64,000 bases of DNA. Source: Sutcliffiella horikoshii. GTDB lineage: Bacteria; Bacillota; Bacilli; Bacillales; Bacillaceae_I. The position numbers and the translations under genes are program-made. The stretch spans positions 147,063 through 211,062 of the forward strand of contig NZ_VTEV01000005.1 in the NCBI RefSeq assembly GCF_008180725.1, read 5' to 3'. Under the pieces are notes generated by a model. The model did not search any database. It was not told where the DNA came from and worked only from the letters and a program-made list of their open reading frames with translations. This document shows, piece by piece, positions 26,858 through 36,524 of this stretch. Each line of letters begins with the position of its first letter. Positions within the stretch are counted from its first letter, which is position 1.

Positions 26858-28462
26858 TTAATTTACCTGAGCTTTTCCAAGGGTGATGGGCAGTTTGCCT
26901 TTTGCTTCTATCTCTCCCAATAGGAATTTGCCAACCGATTGAAGGGCAAGCTTTCTGCTTTCATACGTAAGAATATAGGTGGAAACCTCTGTGAATTTTT
27001 CCACATCATATGGACTCCGTAAAGCGATGACTCCTACTTTATCCACAAATTCGTTTACAAGTCTTTGGACAAGCTTTGCCTGAGAATCGTGTTGGATAGC
27101 CTGGTAAGTTGCCACAAATATTTTATCCACATCTGAAGCTGCAATTACTAATCTATCCACCTCTTCTTCCTCAGGAGAGACAGAAATGATGAATTCTGTT
27201 AAATTTGGAAGCTTTTCCTCTAAGTAACTACCAATCGTAACGTTAGAATATAAGGTTTCATCTGCTCCTGAAGTGACATAAGGATCTACAGAAATGAGGA
27301 GAATCTTTTCTTCAGAACGAAGTGGAAGTAGTCCATCACTTTCTCTCACCAGGGTGATACTTGCTTCACTAGCCTTTTGCGCAATCTCTATATGTTTACT
27401 AGATCCAATTTCACTACTAATCTTTGTCCATTCAGGAATGTCTTCTTTGAGCTTACGTATTTCCTTCAATTTAAGAATTCTCTCCACCGCTTCCTCAATA
27501 TGCTGCAAGGAGATCCGGCCAGTTTCTACTGCTTTTATTACCGCTTCTATCGCTCTTGTCTGGCGCTCAAATGTATGACTGATCAAGACTTGATCGATTC
27601 CTGCTTCGACTGCCAGGATAGCAGCTTCTTCCATGCCATAATAATCAATAATTGCATTCATTTCCATGCAATCTGTCATGATGACTCCGTTAAAACCCAT
27701 TTCCTTTCTCAACAAATCTGTTACAACAGGACGAGACAGCGTAGAAGGAACTTTCTCTGGATCGATGGAAGGAAAGGCGACGTGCGCAACCATGACAGCA
27801 TCCACTCCATGCTTAAAGGCTTTATAAAATGGTACCAATTCTAATTCTTTCAATCTCTTAATGTCATGATTGACTACAGGAAGGTCCAAATGGGAGTCAA
27901 CACTAGTATCCCCGTGACCCGGGAAGTGTTTTACAACAGCTGATACATTGGCATCCTGCAATCCTTTTACCGCTTGAACGCCCATCTTTGCAACAAACTC
28001 AGCACTCTCACCATAAGACCGCACCCCGATAACAGGATTCAATGGGTTGTTGTTCACATCGATGCACGGCGCATAATTCATGTTTATCCCCAACATGCGG
28101 AGTTCCGCCCCCACTACTTTTCCTAGCTGATGAACGACTTCCTCATCACGTCCTGCGCCTAGTGCCATGTTCCCGGGGCTTAACGTAACACCCTCTGTTA
28201 TACGGGCAACCATTCCTCCCTCCTGATCAATAGAAATGAACAGTGGAACTGCTCCCGCATCCTTTGCAACTTTCTGCAACCCTTTGGAAAGCGCATGAAC
28301 CTGTTCAGGCTCAGCCACATTTCGTGCAAAATATATGACTCCGCTAATATGATAGTCTTTTATTAATTCCACTATTTCCTCAGAAGGCGAAGTACCCTGA
28401 AATCCCGCAACAAACAATTGACCCACTTTTTCCTGCAATGTCATCTCGTGAATTTTCTTCAT
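26858..28462 (-). CDS. nagZ: Beta-N-acetylglucosaminidase NagZ (GH3)
   Basis: A 534-residue two-domain family-3 glycosidase that removes GlcNAc from muropeptides and GlcNAc-MurNAc. The catalytic dyad loop KHFPGHGDTSVDSHLDLP is intact (His/Asp acid-base pair), and the nucleophile is in IMTDCMEM. Residues about 350-530 form the second alpha/beta domain seen in Bacillus NagZ. No signal peptide is seen, unlike the secreted B. subtilis enzyme, so it may act inside the cell on imported disaccharide. The start at 28462 follows AGAGGAGG; upstream in-frame codons lack a site. Confidence 0.92.
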   Translation of the reverse strand: MKKIHEMTLQEKVGQLFVAGFQGTSPSEEIVELIKDYHISGVIYFARNVAEPEQVHALSKGLQKVAKDAGAVPLFISIDQEGGMVARITEGVTLSPGNMALGAGRDEEVVHQLGKVVGAELRMLGINMNYAPCIDVNNNPLNPVIGVRSYGESAEFVAKMGVQAVKGLQDANVSAVVKHFPGHGDTSVDSHLDLPVVNHDIKRLKELELVPFYKAFKHGVDAVMVAHVAFPSIDPEKVPSTLSRPVVTDLLRKEMGFNGVIMTDCMEMNAIIDYYGMEEAAILAVEAGIDQVLISHTFERQTRAIEAVIKAVETGRISLQHIEEAVERILKLKEIRKLKEDIPEWTKISSEIGSSKHIEIAQKASEASITLVRESDGLLPLRSEEKILLISVDPYVTSGADETLYSNVTIGSYLEEKLPNLTEFIISVSPEEEEVDRLVIAASDVDKIFVATYQAIQHDSQAKLVQRLVNEFVDKVGVIALRSPYDVEKFTEVSTYILTYESRKLALQSVGKFLLGEIEAKGKLPITLGKAQVN

Positions 28463-28478
28463 TCCAAGTCCTCCTCTA

Positions 28479-29639
28479 TCAGTCATATAGTAATATGGAA
28501 TCTATTCGCTTCTTCCAGCCATCTAACCCTTTGTTCCAGCTTTGTGCTACTACTGCATATGGCAAACGGGTGTCGATTCCCGCCCTTACTTTTTCCGTTC
28601 CCCATAATAGGTCGGCAAAAGGGTGCATGCCTTCTTTAAAAGGTTCTAACCACGCTGCCTCTTCATGAACGGAAAAGATAGAATGCAAAAACTCATATGC
28701 TGCTTTGGAAACTTCAAAAGAGTCCCGATCCGTAATCAAGAGTTGAACTCCCTTACAAAGCTCACCTACATGCTTGCTCATATTTGGTGTAAAATAAGCG
28801 GGAATAAGCTCTACACCATCGATATTCTTATCTGAGAAATGCTTAATCATCTCTTCCGGCTTAAACCATGGCGCGCCTATCCACTCAAACGGTTTGGTCG
28901 TTCCTCTTCCTTCTGATAGGTTCGACCCTTCGATAAAGCATGTGATGGGATAGGCCAACGTGGTGGAGAAGTGCGGAATGTTTGGGGATGGCGGAATCCA
29001 ATGCTGTTGCCATTGATCTCCCCACATCTTCCGGTCCCAGTTCTTCACTTCATACACATGCAATTCGACCTCGGGGAATAATTCCTTTTGAATCAGCCTT
29101 GCATATTCCCCAATCGTCAATCCAAGGCATATTGGCAAGGAATGGGGGCCGACAAAGGATATAAACTCCGACTGAAGGATATTTCCTGACATTAAGGGAG
29201 CAATGGGATTTGGACGGTCCAAGACGACAAATGCCGTCCCATTTTTATGACAAGCCTCCATGATGTACTTAACGGTAGCCAAGTATGTATAAAATCTTAC
29301 TCCAACATCTTGAATATCAAAAAAAATGGCATCTACATCCTCCAACAACTCTGTAGATACCTTTTTGGATGAACCATATAAGCTAAAAACAGGCAATGCT
29401 GTCTTTTCATCTATAAAATCTTCTACATGCACACCTGCCTGAACATCTCCTCTTACTCCATGTTCACATGCAAATAGTTTATGAAGGTATATTCCTTCCA
29501 TTTCATTTAAAACATCTATCGTAGAGCGGAAATCAGACGTGATTCCTGTTTGATTTGTAACCAGCGCAAGTCTTTTCCCGTTCCACGCATCTGATTTTTC
29601 TTCTACAAAACGGTCAATTCCATATAATACTTTGGCCAT
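28479..29639 (-). CDS. namZ: Exo-beta-N-acetylmuramidase NamZ (DUF1343)
   Basis: A 386-residue protein of the DUF1343/YbbC family. The B. subtilis member NamZ cuts MurNAc from the non-reducing end of peptidoglycan fragments. Family motifs include LVTNQTGI (N-terminus), FFDIQDVGVRFYTYL, LDRPNP and EGSNLSEGRGTTKPFEWIGAPW. There is no signal peptide, so it appears to be cytosolic here. It lies between a YesL-like gene and nagZ; the two hydrolases together would split imported GlcNAc-MurNAc chains into single sugars. Confidence 0.9.
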   Translation of the reverse strand: MAKVLYGIDRFVEEKSDAWNGKRLALVTNQTGITSDFRSTIDVLNEMEGIYLHKLFACEHGVRGDVQAGVHVEDFIDEKTALPVFSLYGSSKKVSTELLEDVDAIFFDIQDVGVRFYTYLATVKYIMEACHKNGTAFVVLDRPNPIAPLMSGNILQSEFISFVGPHSLPICLGLTIGEYARLIQKELFPEVELHVYEVKNWDRKMWGDQWQQHWIPPSPNIPHFSTTLAYPITCFIEGSNLSEGRGTTKPFEWIGAPWFKPEEMIKHFSDKNIDGVELIPAYFTPNMSKHVGELCKGVQLLITDRDSFEVSKAAYEFLHSIFSVHEEAAWLEPFKEGMHPFADLLWGTEKVRAGIDTRLPYAVVAQSWNKGLDGWKKRIDSILLYD

Positions 29640-29648
29640 GTTCCCCTC

Positions 29649-30323
29649 CTAAATATTTGCCGCTTCCCAACTATCGATGTTTTCTTCCGTAGCAATGACA
29701 GAGCTTGTCACGATGTTATTAAAAAGTGTCGCAAGGGCTGGGAAAATCAAAAAAAGTCCCACGACGGTTAATAACAATAAAGCAAATACCGATAAGATTT
29801 GAAAGAACGATAGAATGGTGTACAAAGGATTCTTCACCAAAAGCTTCACACTGGTGAAAATACTATCTTTTAATGAATATTTAAATTTCACCAATAAAGG
29901 AACCGTATAGATCTGACTTAAGAAAACCATACCGCAGAAATAAGTCTGAAAGCACGCTAATGCAAAGGCAAAGGTTCCACCCACTTGATTATAATGCCAC
30001 CATGAAGCTGCAATAATGATGACGAAAAAGGATAAAAACAAGCTATAGCCGATACTTGGAAGTAAGTATCTTTTTACCCCCTGAAAGAAACTCTTGATCA
30101 CAGATGTACTTCTATCAAGTAATAGCTGTTGAACTGCCCAGGCTGCACCAACAAACAGCGGCCCCATAACGATCATGACGTATACAATGGAAAAAGGTAG
30201 TTTAATAAGAAAGAAGGATGGACTAAGTACCGTCACCATTATAAGGCTGATCATGACCATAGAAACTATATGCTTGTAATATTCTCTCCCTGTGACTCTT
30301 ATAATTTGTGTTAATCCATCCAT
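29649..30323 (-). CDS. YesL-like DUF624 membrane protein
   Basis: A 224-residue protein with five to six membrane helices (about 20-40, 42-64, 80-108, 112-135, 160-185, 187-210) of the DUF624/YesL family. Members are commonly found beside sugar ABC importers; the function is unknown. GGAGAGAG precedes the ATG. It sits between the ATPase gene and namZ and is probably part of the same transcript. Confidence 0.8.
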   Translation of the reverse strand: MDGLTQIIRVTGREYYKHIVSMVMISLIMVTVLSPSFFLIKLPFSIVYVMIVMGPLFVGAAWAVQQLLLDRSTSVIKSFFQGVKRYLLPSIGYSLFLSFFVIIIAASWWHYNQVGGTFAFALACFQTYFCGMVFLSQIYTVPLLVKFKYSLKDSIFTSVKLLVKNPLYTILSFFQILSVFALLLLTVVGLFLIFPALATLFNNIVTSSVIATEENIDSWEAANI

Positions 30324-30365
30324 TGTACTCTCTCCTTTAAACTCTTTTCGTTGTGGTAATTTCTA

Positions 30366-31475
30366 TTAAAATATTCTTTTCTCTGTTGCTGGATCAAACA
30401 GATGCATTTTATCTAGGTTGAATACATAATTTTTAGCTTCTCCAGGACGAACAAAACTCTCCCCATGTACTTTCGCTGTAATCATTCGGTCTCCAATCGA
30501 GAAGTACACAAGGTTTTCTCCACCTAAATGTTCCATCGCCTTAACCTTTATGGCCGCTTTATTGTTGGTTGGAACGGTAAACGCAAACTCTTCATCATAT
30601 ATATCTTCCGGTCTTAAACCAAGGATTACTTTCTTTCCAACATAATCTGAATATTGTTTTACAAGTCCTTCTGGAATAGTGAAGGTAATATCACCAATTC
30701 TTAAGGTAGAGGCCGTTTCAAGCACAGCATCGAAAAAGTTCATTGGAGGAGATCCGATGAATCCTGCAACAAACATGTTTGCGGGGTTACGGTACAGTTC
30801 TCTCGGTGAAGCGATCTGTTGGACTTCCCCTTTATTCATGACAACAATTCGTTCTCCAAGTGTCATTGCTTCCACTTGATCATGCGTTACATATACAATT
30901 GTCGCGCCTAATCTCTGATGCAATTCTGCCAGTTCAATACGCATTTGCACACGTAACTTAGCATCCAAGTTAGATAAAGGTTCATCAAAAAGGAACACTT
31001 TCGGGTCGCGGACGATGGCTCTACCTACAGCCACACGTTGTCGTTGTCCTCCACTCAATTCTTTTGGTTTTCTATCAAGCATCTCATCAAGCCCAAGAAT
31101 TCTAGAAGCATATTGAACTTTCTTTTTAATTTCTTCTTTGGAAACCTTCATGTTTTTCAATCCAAATTCTAGGTTCTGTTCGATGGTCATATGCGGATAT
31201 AGCGCATAATCCTGGAACACCATCGCGATATCTCTGTCTTTTGGATGCATATTGTTTACTACTTTATCTCCAATGTAAATGTTTCCTGAAGTTTGTCTTT
31301 CTAGACCTGCTATCATTCTTAATGAAGTCGTCTTTCCACAACCTGAAGGTCCTACAAATACAAGAAATTCTTTATCTTTTATTTCAAAGCTGGCATCATT
31401 AACAGCAGTGAAGGTTCCGCCACGCTTTTCGTCTACGAAGGTTTTTGTGATGTTTTCCATAATGATACTTGCCAT
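30366..31475 (-). CDS. Sugar ABC transporter ATP-binding protein (UgpC/MsmX type)
   Basis: A 369-residue ATPase of the CUT1 sugar importer class. Walker [10 protein letters not shown] (about 37-45), signature [10 protein letters not shown], Walker [13 protein letters not shown] and the switch His in VTHD are intact; residues about 240-369 form the regulatory/OB domain. The start at 31475 follows AGGTGG. Importers of this class often rely on one ATPase encoded elsewhere (MsmX in B. subtilis); here the operon brings its own. Confidence 0.93.
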   Translation of the reverse strand: MASIIMENITKTFVDEKRGGTFTAVNDASFEIKDKEFLVFVGPSGCGKTTSLRMIAGLERQTSGNIYIGDKVVNNMHPKDRDIAMVFQDYALYPHMTIEQNLEFGLKNMKVSKEEIKKKVQYASRILGLDEMLDRKPKELSGGQRQRVAVGRAIVRDPKVFLFDEPLSNLDAKLRVQMRIELAELHQRLGATIVYVTHDQVEAMTLGERIVVMNKGEVQQIASPRELYRNPANMFVAGFIGSPPMNFFDAVLETASTLRIGDITFTIPEGLVKQYSDYVGKKVILGLRPEDIYDEEFAFTVPTNNKAAIKVKAMEHLGGENLVYFSIGDRMITAKVHGESFVRPGEAKNYVFNLDKMHLFDPATEKRIF

Positions 31476-31484
31476 TTCTTCCAC

Positions 31485-32378
31485 CTATCCTTTCACTGCA
31501 CCTATTGTAATTCCTTGTAGGAAGTAACGTTGTAATGCAAAGAACAATATGAACATTGGCAGGGCCGCAAGCATAGAGCCTGCCATCATTGCTCCATAGT
31601 CTGTTGCATCTTGGAATTTAAAGCTAGCCAAACCAACTTGTATGGTTCTCATGGAACTCGATTGCGTAACAAGGAACGGCCAAAAGAATTCATTCCATGT
31701 AGAGACAAACGTGAAGATTGCTAACACAGCAACACCGGGCTTTGATATCGGCAAGATAATCTTTCTGAATATGCCAATCTCACTGCACCCATCAATACGG
31801 GCTGCTTGAATGAGAGTGGTAGGAAGTGTAGACATGTATTGTTTCATCAAAAAGATGTTGCCCACTACTGTAAACATCGGGAGCATAATGGCTAAATATG
31901 TATCTACTAGCCCGAATACGTTTACAATCATGATATAAACAGGAATTAATGTAACCTGTGCTGGAATCATCATCGTACCAAGAAGTAACCAGAAAATAGT
32001 GTTTCTCCCCGGGAATCGCAGTTTTGCAAATGCATAACCTGCTAGAGAAGAGAAAATAACATTAGTTATCGTTAACACGGATGATACGAAAATACTATTA
32101 AATAACCAACGTAATGCATCCGTTTCTGTCAAAAACCGAACATACGTCGCAAGTGTCACTTCAGAAGGAAACCATTCAGGCTTAAAAGAGACACTGACAG
32201 TGGTATCCCGAAAGGAGGATATTAACATCCAGTATAACGGGATGATCGTGATAATAACCCATAAAATAAGAATGCTATAACTGATTACACTATAAATCTT
32301 CTTTTTACGATTTCTTGCTTTTTCTTTTTTCAAAGCGATTTCCGCATAATGTTGATTGCTTACCGTTGTCGTTTCCAA
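31485..32378 (-). CDS. Sugar ABC transporter permease (MalG type)
   Basis: A 297-residue inner-membrane permease with six helices and the EAA loop (AARIDGCSEIGIFRKIILPISKPG, positions about 190-213), which docks to the ATPase. The TTG start has AAGGAGG 8-9 nt upstream. It pairs with the MalF-type permease 18 bp upstream. Confidence 0.92.
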   Translation of the reverse strand: METTTVSNQHYAEIALKKEKARNRKKKIYSVISYSILILWVIITIIPLYWMLISSFRDTTVSVSFKPEWFPSEVTLATYVRFLTETDALRWLFNSIFVSSVLTITNVIFSSLAGYAFAKLRFPGRNTIFWLLLGTMMIPAQVTLIPVYIMIVNVFGLVDTYLAIMLPMFTVVGNIFLMKQYMSTLPTTLIQAARIDGCSEIGIFRKIILPISKPGVAVLAIFTFVSTWNEFFWPFLVTQSSSMRTIQVGLASFKFQDATDYGAMMAGSMLAALPMFILFFALQRYFLQGITIGAVKG

Positions 32379-32396
32379 AAGATGTTTCCTCCTTTC

Positions 32397-33317
32397 CTAA
32401 AACTCTACATCAGATGACATCACTTTAAATTGGATGACAGAAGCCACAATAATGACTGCTCCAAGCACAAATGATTCCGCCGCCGCCAAGCCGAATTTAT
32501 AATACTCAAAAGCATGTGTGTAAATTAAATAGGCAATGGTCGTTGTCGCAAAGTTTGGACCACCTTGCGTCATAAGATAGATGCTCATGAACACTTGGAA
32601 ACTCATGATGATTCCCGTTACTAAAAGGTATAAAGTGGTAGGCTTCAGTAATGGCCAAGTGATATTTCGAAATTTGGACCACTCAGATGCATGGTCGATG
32701 TCTGCTGCCTCATAAAGCGATTTAGGAATTCCTCCAAGTGCTGCAAGGTAAAGAATAATACCGGCGCCATGTCCTGTCAGATAAGACATTAGCATGATAG
32801 AAAATAGTGCTGTACTACTCTGACCGAGCCACATGATGTTATCGATACCAAAAAGACCTAGAAACATATTAAATAGTCCTGCAGTGGTTGGATCATAAAT
32901 CCAGAACCATACTAATGCAATGGTTACCCCTGAAGCTACCGTTGGAAGATATAACGATGCTTTGAAGAAGGTTTGAGCTTTTTTTGCACGAGGAAAGATT
33001 AACACTGCCAAAAATAGAGTGATGGCAACATTCACAGGTACGGTACCGACTGTAAATATGAATGTGTTCCACATCGCTTTCCAGAAGATATCATCGTTTA
33101 CCATCGTTTGATAGTTTTCCAACCCTACCCAAGTGGAGCCTAATACATGATAGTTTTGAAAACTCATAATAAAGGCGTAACCTACTGGAAAGAGTGTAAA
33201 CATTAAAAAGAGAATGATAGGAACAGCTATGAAGGCATAACACCATCCATAATCTTTTATAAACTGGGAGAAATTAAATTTGTTGGTAGTTGCGGCTACT
33301 GCTGGCTTCGCTGACAT
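32397..33317 (-). CDS. Sugar ABC transporter permease (MalF type)
   Basis: A 306-residue permease with six membrane helices and the EAA loop near residues 207-230 (EAADIDHASEWSKFRNI). It forms the channel with the MalG-type subunit. AAGGAGG precedes the start. Substrate specificity comes from the binding protein gene 61 bp upstream. Confidence 0.92.
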   Translation of the reverse strand: MSAKPAVAATTNKFNFSQFIKDYGWCYAFIAVPIILFLMFTLFPVGYAFIMSFQNYHVLGSTWVGLENYQTMVNDDIFWKAMWNTFIFTVGTVPVNVAITLFLAVLIFPRAKKAQTFFKASLYLPTVASGVTIALVWFWIYDPTTAGLFNMFLGLFGIDNIMWLGQSSTALFSIMLMSYLTGHGAGIILYLAALGGIPKSLYEAADIDHASEWSKFRNITWPLLKPTTLYLLVTGIIMSFQVFMSIYLMTQGGPNFATTTIAYLIYTHAFEYYKFGLAAAESFVLGAVIIVASVIQFKVMSSDVEF

Positions 33318-33378
33318 GTCTACACCTCCTTAAAAATAAAAAAGGAAGAGCGTTACCCCCTCCTCTATTCCTTCTTCC

Positions 33379-34701
33379 TTACTTAAAGATTTCCTCACCC
33401 TTGGTCTTGAACGTTTCTAATGCCTCTTCAGGTGTCACTTCACCGCTTAGTAGACCTTGGAATGTTGGGATGACTACCTCTGTACGGAAGCGATCATCTT
33501 TTGCTGCCATTTCAGCATTTGCGTTTGCAGGTGGTAAAACTTTAGAAGCTAAAACTTCTGCTGCCGTTTCATTATAAGGAGCTAATGGCATTTCAAACTT
33601 GCCTTCCGCATCTTTATGAACTTGTGGCAACGCCAATGCCGCTGCTGCTTTACCAGCTTCTGCACTTGTTAGATGCTCTAATACTTTTACGCTATTATTC
33701 AAGTGTTCTTCTTTCGCATTCTTTTGAGTGAATAACATGTATCCTTCAGATCCACCAAATGATACTTGCTCTTCCCCTTCGTTATGTGGGATTGGTAATA
33801 AAACGAAATCTACTTCTTCCCCTTCAATTTTCCCTGCTTTGATTTCTTCATTATGAGCTTCTACTACCGGATCAAAATAAGGAATAGCTCGACCAAAGAA
33901 CATTGCTTGGTGGTTATAGAAAAGCTCCATACGTTTTGCAGGATCAACTGCTGCCGTTTCTTTTGGCATAATGCCAGAATCAACTAAGTTAGTAATATAC
34001 TTCATTGTGTCTAAGATTTTATCGTCATTCCAAGTCGTTCCATCCTCATTATAACGGCTTGGAAGACCATTGTTCATCGCTAAATGAACAAGAAGCTCTT
34101 CATTGTTGCCTTGAAATACAAATCCGTAAGTATCTTCACCAGAGTCTTTCTTCCCAACACCTTTAGATGCTAGTTCTTCAAACTCATCCCACGTCCAGCC
34201 TTCTTGTTGAATCTTTTCATAATCAACGCCAGCTGCTTCTAACATTTGTTTGTTTCCACCCCATACATGTAAGAACATGTAGATTGGCAATCCATAAAGA
34301 TTGTCTTCAATTTTCATATAGTCCAAAGCAACTTCATTATAATCCTCTTGAGAAACATTCAATTTGTCATTAAGGTTTACAATTAAACCGGAATCCACAT
34401 ATTTACCTTGTGGTTTTCCAAAATAAACATCCGGTGGATTACCAGAGTTCAAAGCTATATCAAACTTCTGTGGACCTTCCGCCCAGCTTAGCACTTCATA
34501 TTCTACTTTAATATCTTCGTTTTCTTTTTCAAATGAAGCAATTAGCTCTTCTAGTTCCGCTTCATATTCTGCATGAACAGGATATGTCCAAACTGTTACA
34601 ACGTCTTTTCCATCTGATGAAGTCGATGAATTGTTGGAGCAGCCAAGAACCACGGCAGCTACAAGCAACATGACCATCAATAAACTTAAACCCCTTTTCA
34701 C
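33379..34701 (-). CDS. Sugar-binding lipoprotein of the ABC importer
   Basis: A 440-residue solute-binding protein of family 1 (CUT1). It has a lipoprotein signal peptide with lipobox VLGC (C21), so it is anchored to the outer face of the membrane. The GTG start at 34701 follows AAGGGGG by 8 nt; the longer open frame overlaps murQ and is not favoured. Given the neighbouring genes the ligand is probably MurNAc, GlcNAc-MurNAc or a muropeptide, an inference from context. Confidence 0.88.
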   Translation of the reverse strand: MKRGLSLLMVMLLVAAVVLGCSNNSSTSSDGKDVVTVWTYPVHAEYEAELEELIASFEKENEDIKVEYEVLSWAEGPQKFDIALNSGNPPDVYFGKPQGKYVDSGLIVNLNDKLNVSQEDYNEVALDYMKIEDNLYGLPIYMFLHVWGGNKQMLEAAGVDYEKIQQEGWTWDEFEELASKGVGKKDSGEDTYGFVFQGNNEELLVHLAMNNGLPSRYNEDGTTWNDDKILDTMKYITNLVDSGIMPKETAAVDPAKRMELFYNHQAMFFGRAIPYFDPVVEAHNEEIKAGKIEGEEVDFVLLPIPHNEGEEQVSFGGSEGYMLFTQKNAKEEHLNNSVKVLEHLTSAEAGKAAAALALPQVHKDAEGKFEMPLAPYNETAAEVLASKVLPPANANAEMAAKDDRFRTEVVIPTFQGLLSGEVTPEEALETFKTKGEEIFK

Positions 34702-34723
34702 AACCAATTCCCCCTTGATAATT

Positions 34724-35638
34724 TTATTTATTATAAGCCTTAATAGCCTTATAAACGAATCCATTTGCGTCTTTCAGTAATTCAGCCGCCTTATCCTTGT
34801 CGACTTGGCAGGTAAAAATGATAATAGCGATTTTCGGATTGCCTTCTGATTGATCAAAGAGCTCACTAGCTTCATCAAATGTGCAGCCAGTCACGTTTTG
34901 GATTATCCTTTTTGCACGATCTACCAGTTTTTTATTTAATGGTTGAACATCCACCATTAAGTTATTGTATACTTTCCCCAGTTTCACCATCGAAGTGGTT
35001 GTGATCATATTCAGAACCAGCTTCTGCGTGGTACCAGCTTTCATTCTTGTAGAACCTGTGATAACTTCTGGGCCAACCTCTATATTAATCTTGTAATCTG
35101 CTACTTTATTAAGGGCGGAATCCTTTGTGCAAGTGAATGAAACCGTATTGGCACCAAGCTTTTTTGCTTCCTTTAGGGCACCTATTACATAAGGAGCTCT
35201 TCCACTCGCCGTGATGCCTATAACCACATCATGAAGCCTTACCCCGTTACTATGCATGTCGGATGCTCCAAGTTCTTCACTATCTTCAGCACCCTCCACT
35301 GCTTTAAAAATTGCCGATTCCCCACCAGCAATGATTGCCTTCACCATTTCTGAAGGGGTGCCAAAAGTCGGGGGACACTCGGAGGCATCCAAGATTCCGA
35401 TTCTACCCGACGTTCCTGCGCCAACATATATGAGCCTCCCGCCCATTTCAAAGGATTTCACCACTTGATCTACCACTGCAGCAATGCTTGGGATTTCCCT
35501 TTTTATATGAAGTGGTACTGTTTGGTCTTCCTCATTGATGACTCCAAGGATTTCTTCAGTAGACTTGCGATCAATCTTCAATGTTTTCAAGTTTTGTTGT
35601 TCAGTCACTAAATCTTGTAAATTTTCTAATCCCATCAT
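34724..35638 (-). CDS. murQ: N-acetylmuramic acid 6-phosphate etherase MurQ
   Basis: A 304-residue SIS-domain lyase that cleaves D-lactate from MurNAc-6-phosphate to give GlcNAc-6-phosphate. GAGTSGRIG and DASECPPTFG (catalytic Glu) and GSTRMKAGT are intact. Several in-frame ATG/GTG codons lie together; the ATG at 35638 has AAGGTG at the best distance and gives the same length as the B. subtilis protein. It follows murR on the same strand. Confidence 0.94.
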   Translation of the reverse strand: MMGLENLQDLVTEQQNLKTLKIDRKSTEEILGVINEEDQTVPLHIKREIPSIAAVVDQVVKSFEMGGRLIYVGAGTSGRIGILDASECPPTFGTPSEMVKAIIAGGESAIFKAVEGAEDSEELGASDMHSNGVRLHDVVIGITASGRAPYVIGALKEAKKLGANTVSFTCTKDSALNKVADYKINIEVGPEVITGSTRMKAGTTQKLVLNMITTTSMVKLGKVYNNLMVDVQPLNKKLVDRAKRIIQNVTGCTFDEASELFDQSEGNPKIAIIIFTCQVDKDKAAELLKDANGFVYKAIKAYNK

Positions 35639-35666
35639 CACCATCACCTTTTTTATGTATCTCTTA

Positions 35667-36518
35667 TTATCTGTAAGTGTTTTTGATTGTCTCTCTTGAT
35701 TTTTTCAGATATTCTACCGATTGCTCGAAGTCAATCGCTGCTACTGCCGTGAATAGAATGTCTATTACATTCAATTGCGAGATTCTAGAAGAAGTAGCCG
35801 CACTTCGAATGGAAGATTCCATGGAAGAGATGGATAAAGAAATATCAGAAAGCTCCTTCAAAGAATTCATACCATATTTCGTAATAGCGATTGTCAATGC
35901 CCCAGCCTTCTTCGCTTCCCTTATTGCCTCAATCGTCTGTGTTGTCTCTCCTGAATAAGATATCCCAACAGCTACGTCCCCTTTTGTCATGGTTGTAGCA
36001 GATGTAAGTTGCAGGTGGGAATCACTGTACGCTGTACAAAGCTTATTAATTCGCATAAACTTCTGTTGAGCATCCTGTGCAATCAACTGTGATGCAGCCA
36101 CTCCGTAGAAGTCTATCCGATGTGCTGTATGTAACATCTGAACGGCTTTGGTTACTTCCTCTTTATCAAGTAGTTCCAACGTGTCACGTAAAGACTTAAT
36201 ATTGTTTTCGGTAATGGTCTTCATAAATGTCGGAATATCTGCATTATATTTAAATTCATGATAGGCTTCTAGGTTGTTGGATGAGATGCTTGTAACATCT
36301 CCTGCGATACGAAGTTTTAATTCTTTGTACCCTTCCAGACCAATTTTCTTACAAAGCCTGATGATGGCTGCTTGGCTGGAATTACTCTTGTCAGCCAATT
36401 CTTTCACTGATAAGGTACAAACTTCTTCAGGGTGTTCGAGTATGAAAGTTGCGGCATTTCTCTCCGCGGGATTGATTGTTGATAATGCTTCACGTAACCG
36501 TAATAGTCCACCATTCAT
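35667..36518 (-). CDS. murR: MurR/RpiR-family regulator
   Basis: A 283-residue regulator with an N-terminal RpiR helix-turn-helix (about 1-77, SSQAAIIRLCKKIGLEGYKEL) and a C-terminal SIS domain (about 120-260) that would sense a sugar phosphate such as MurNAc-6-P. It is the second gene of the operon; the two palindromes at 37587-37610 near the promoter are its likely operators. AAAGGATG precedes the ATG. Confidence 0.88.
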   Translation of the reverse strand: MNGGLLRLREALSTINPAERNAATFILEHPEEVCTLSVKELADKSNSSQAAIIRLCKKIGLEGYKELKLRIAGDVTSISSNNLEAYHEFKYNADIPTFMKTITENNIKSLRDTLELLDKEEVTKAVQMLHTAHRIDFYGVAASQLIAQDAQQKFMRINKLCTAYSDSHLQLTSATTMTKGDVAVGISYSGETTQTIEAIREAKKAGALTIAITKYGMNSLKELSDISLSISSMESSIRSAATSSRISQLNVIDILFTAVAAIDFEQSVEYLKKSRETIKNTYR

Positions 36519-36524
36519 TTTCTA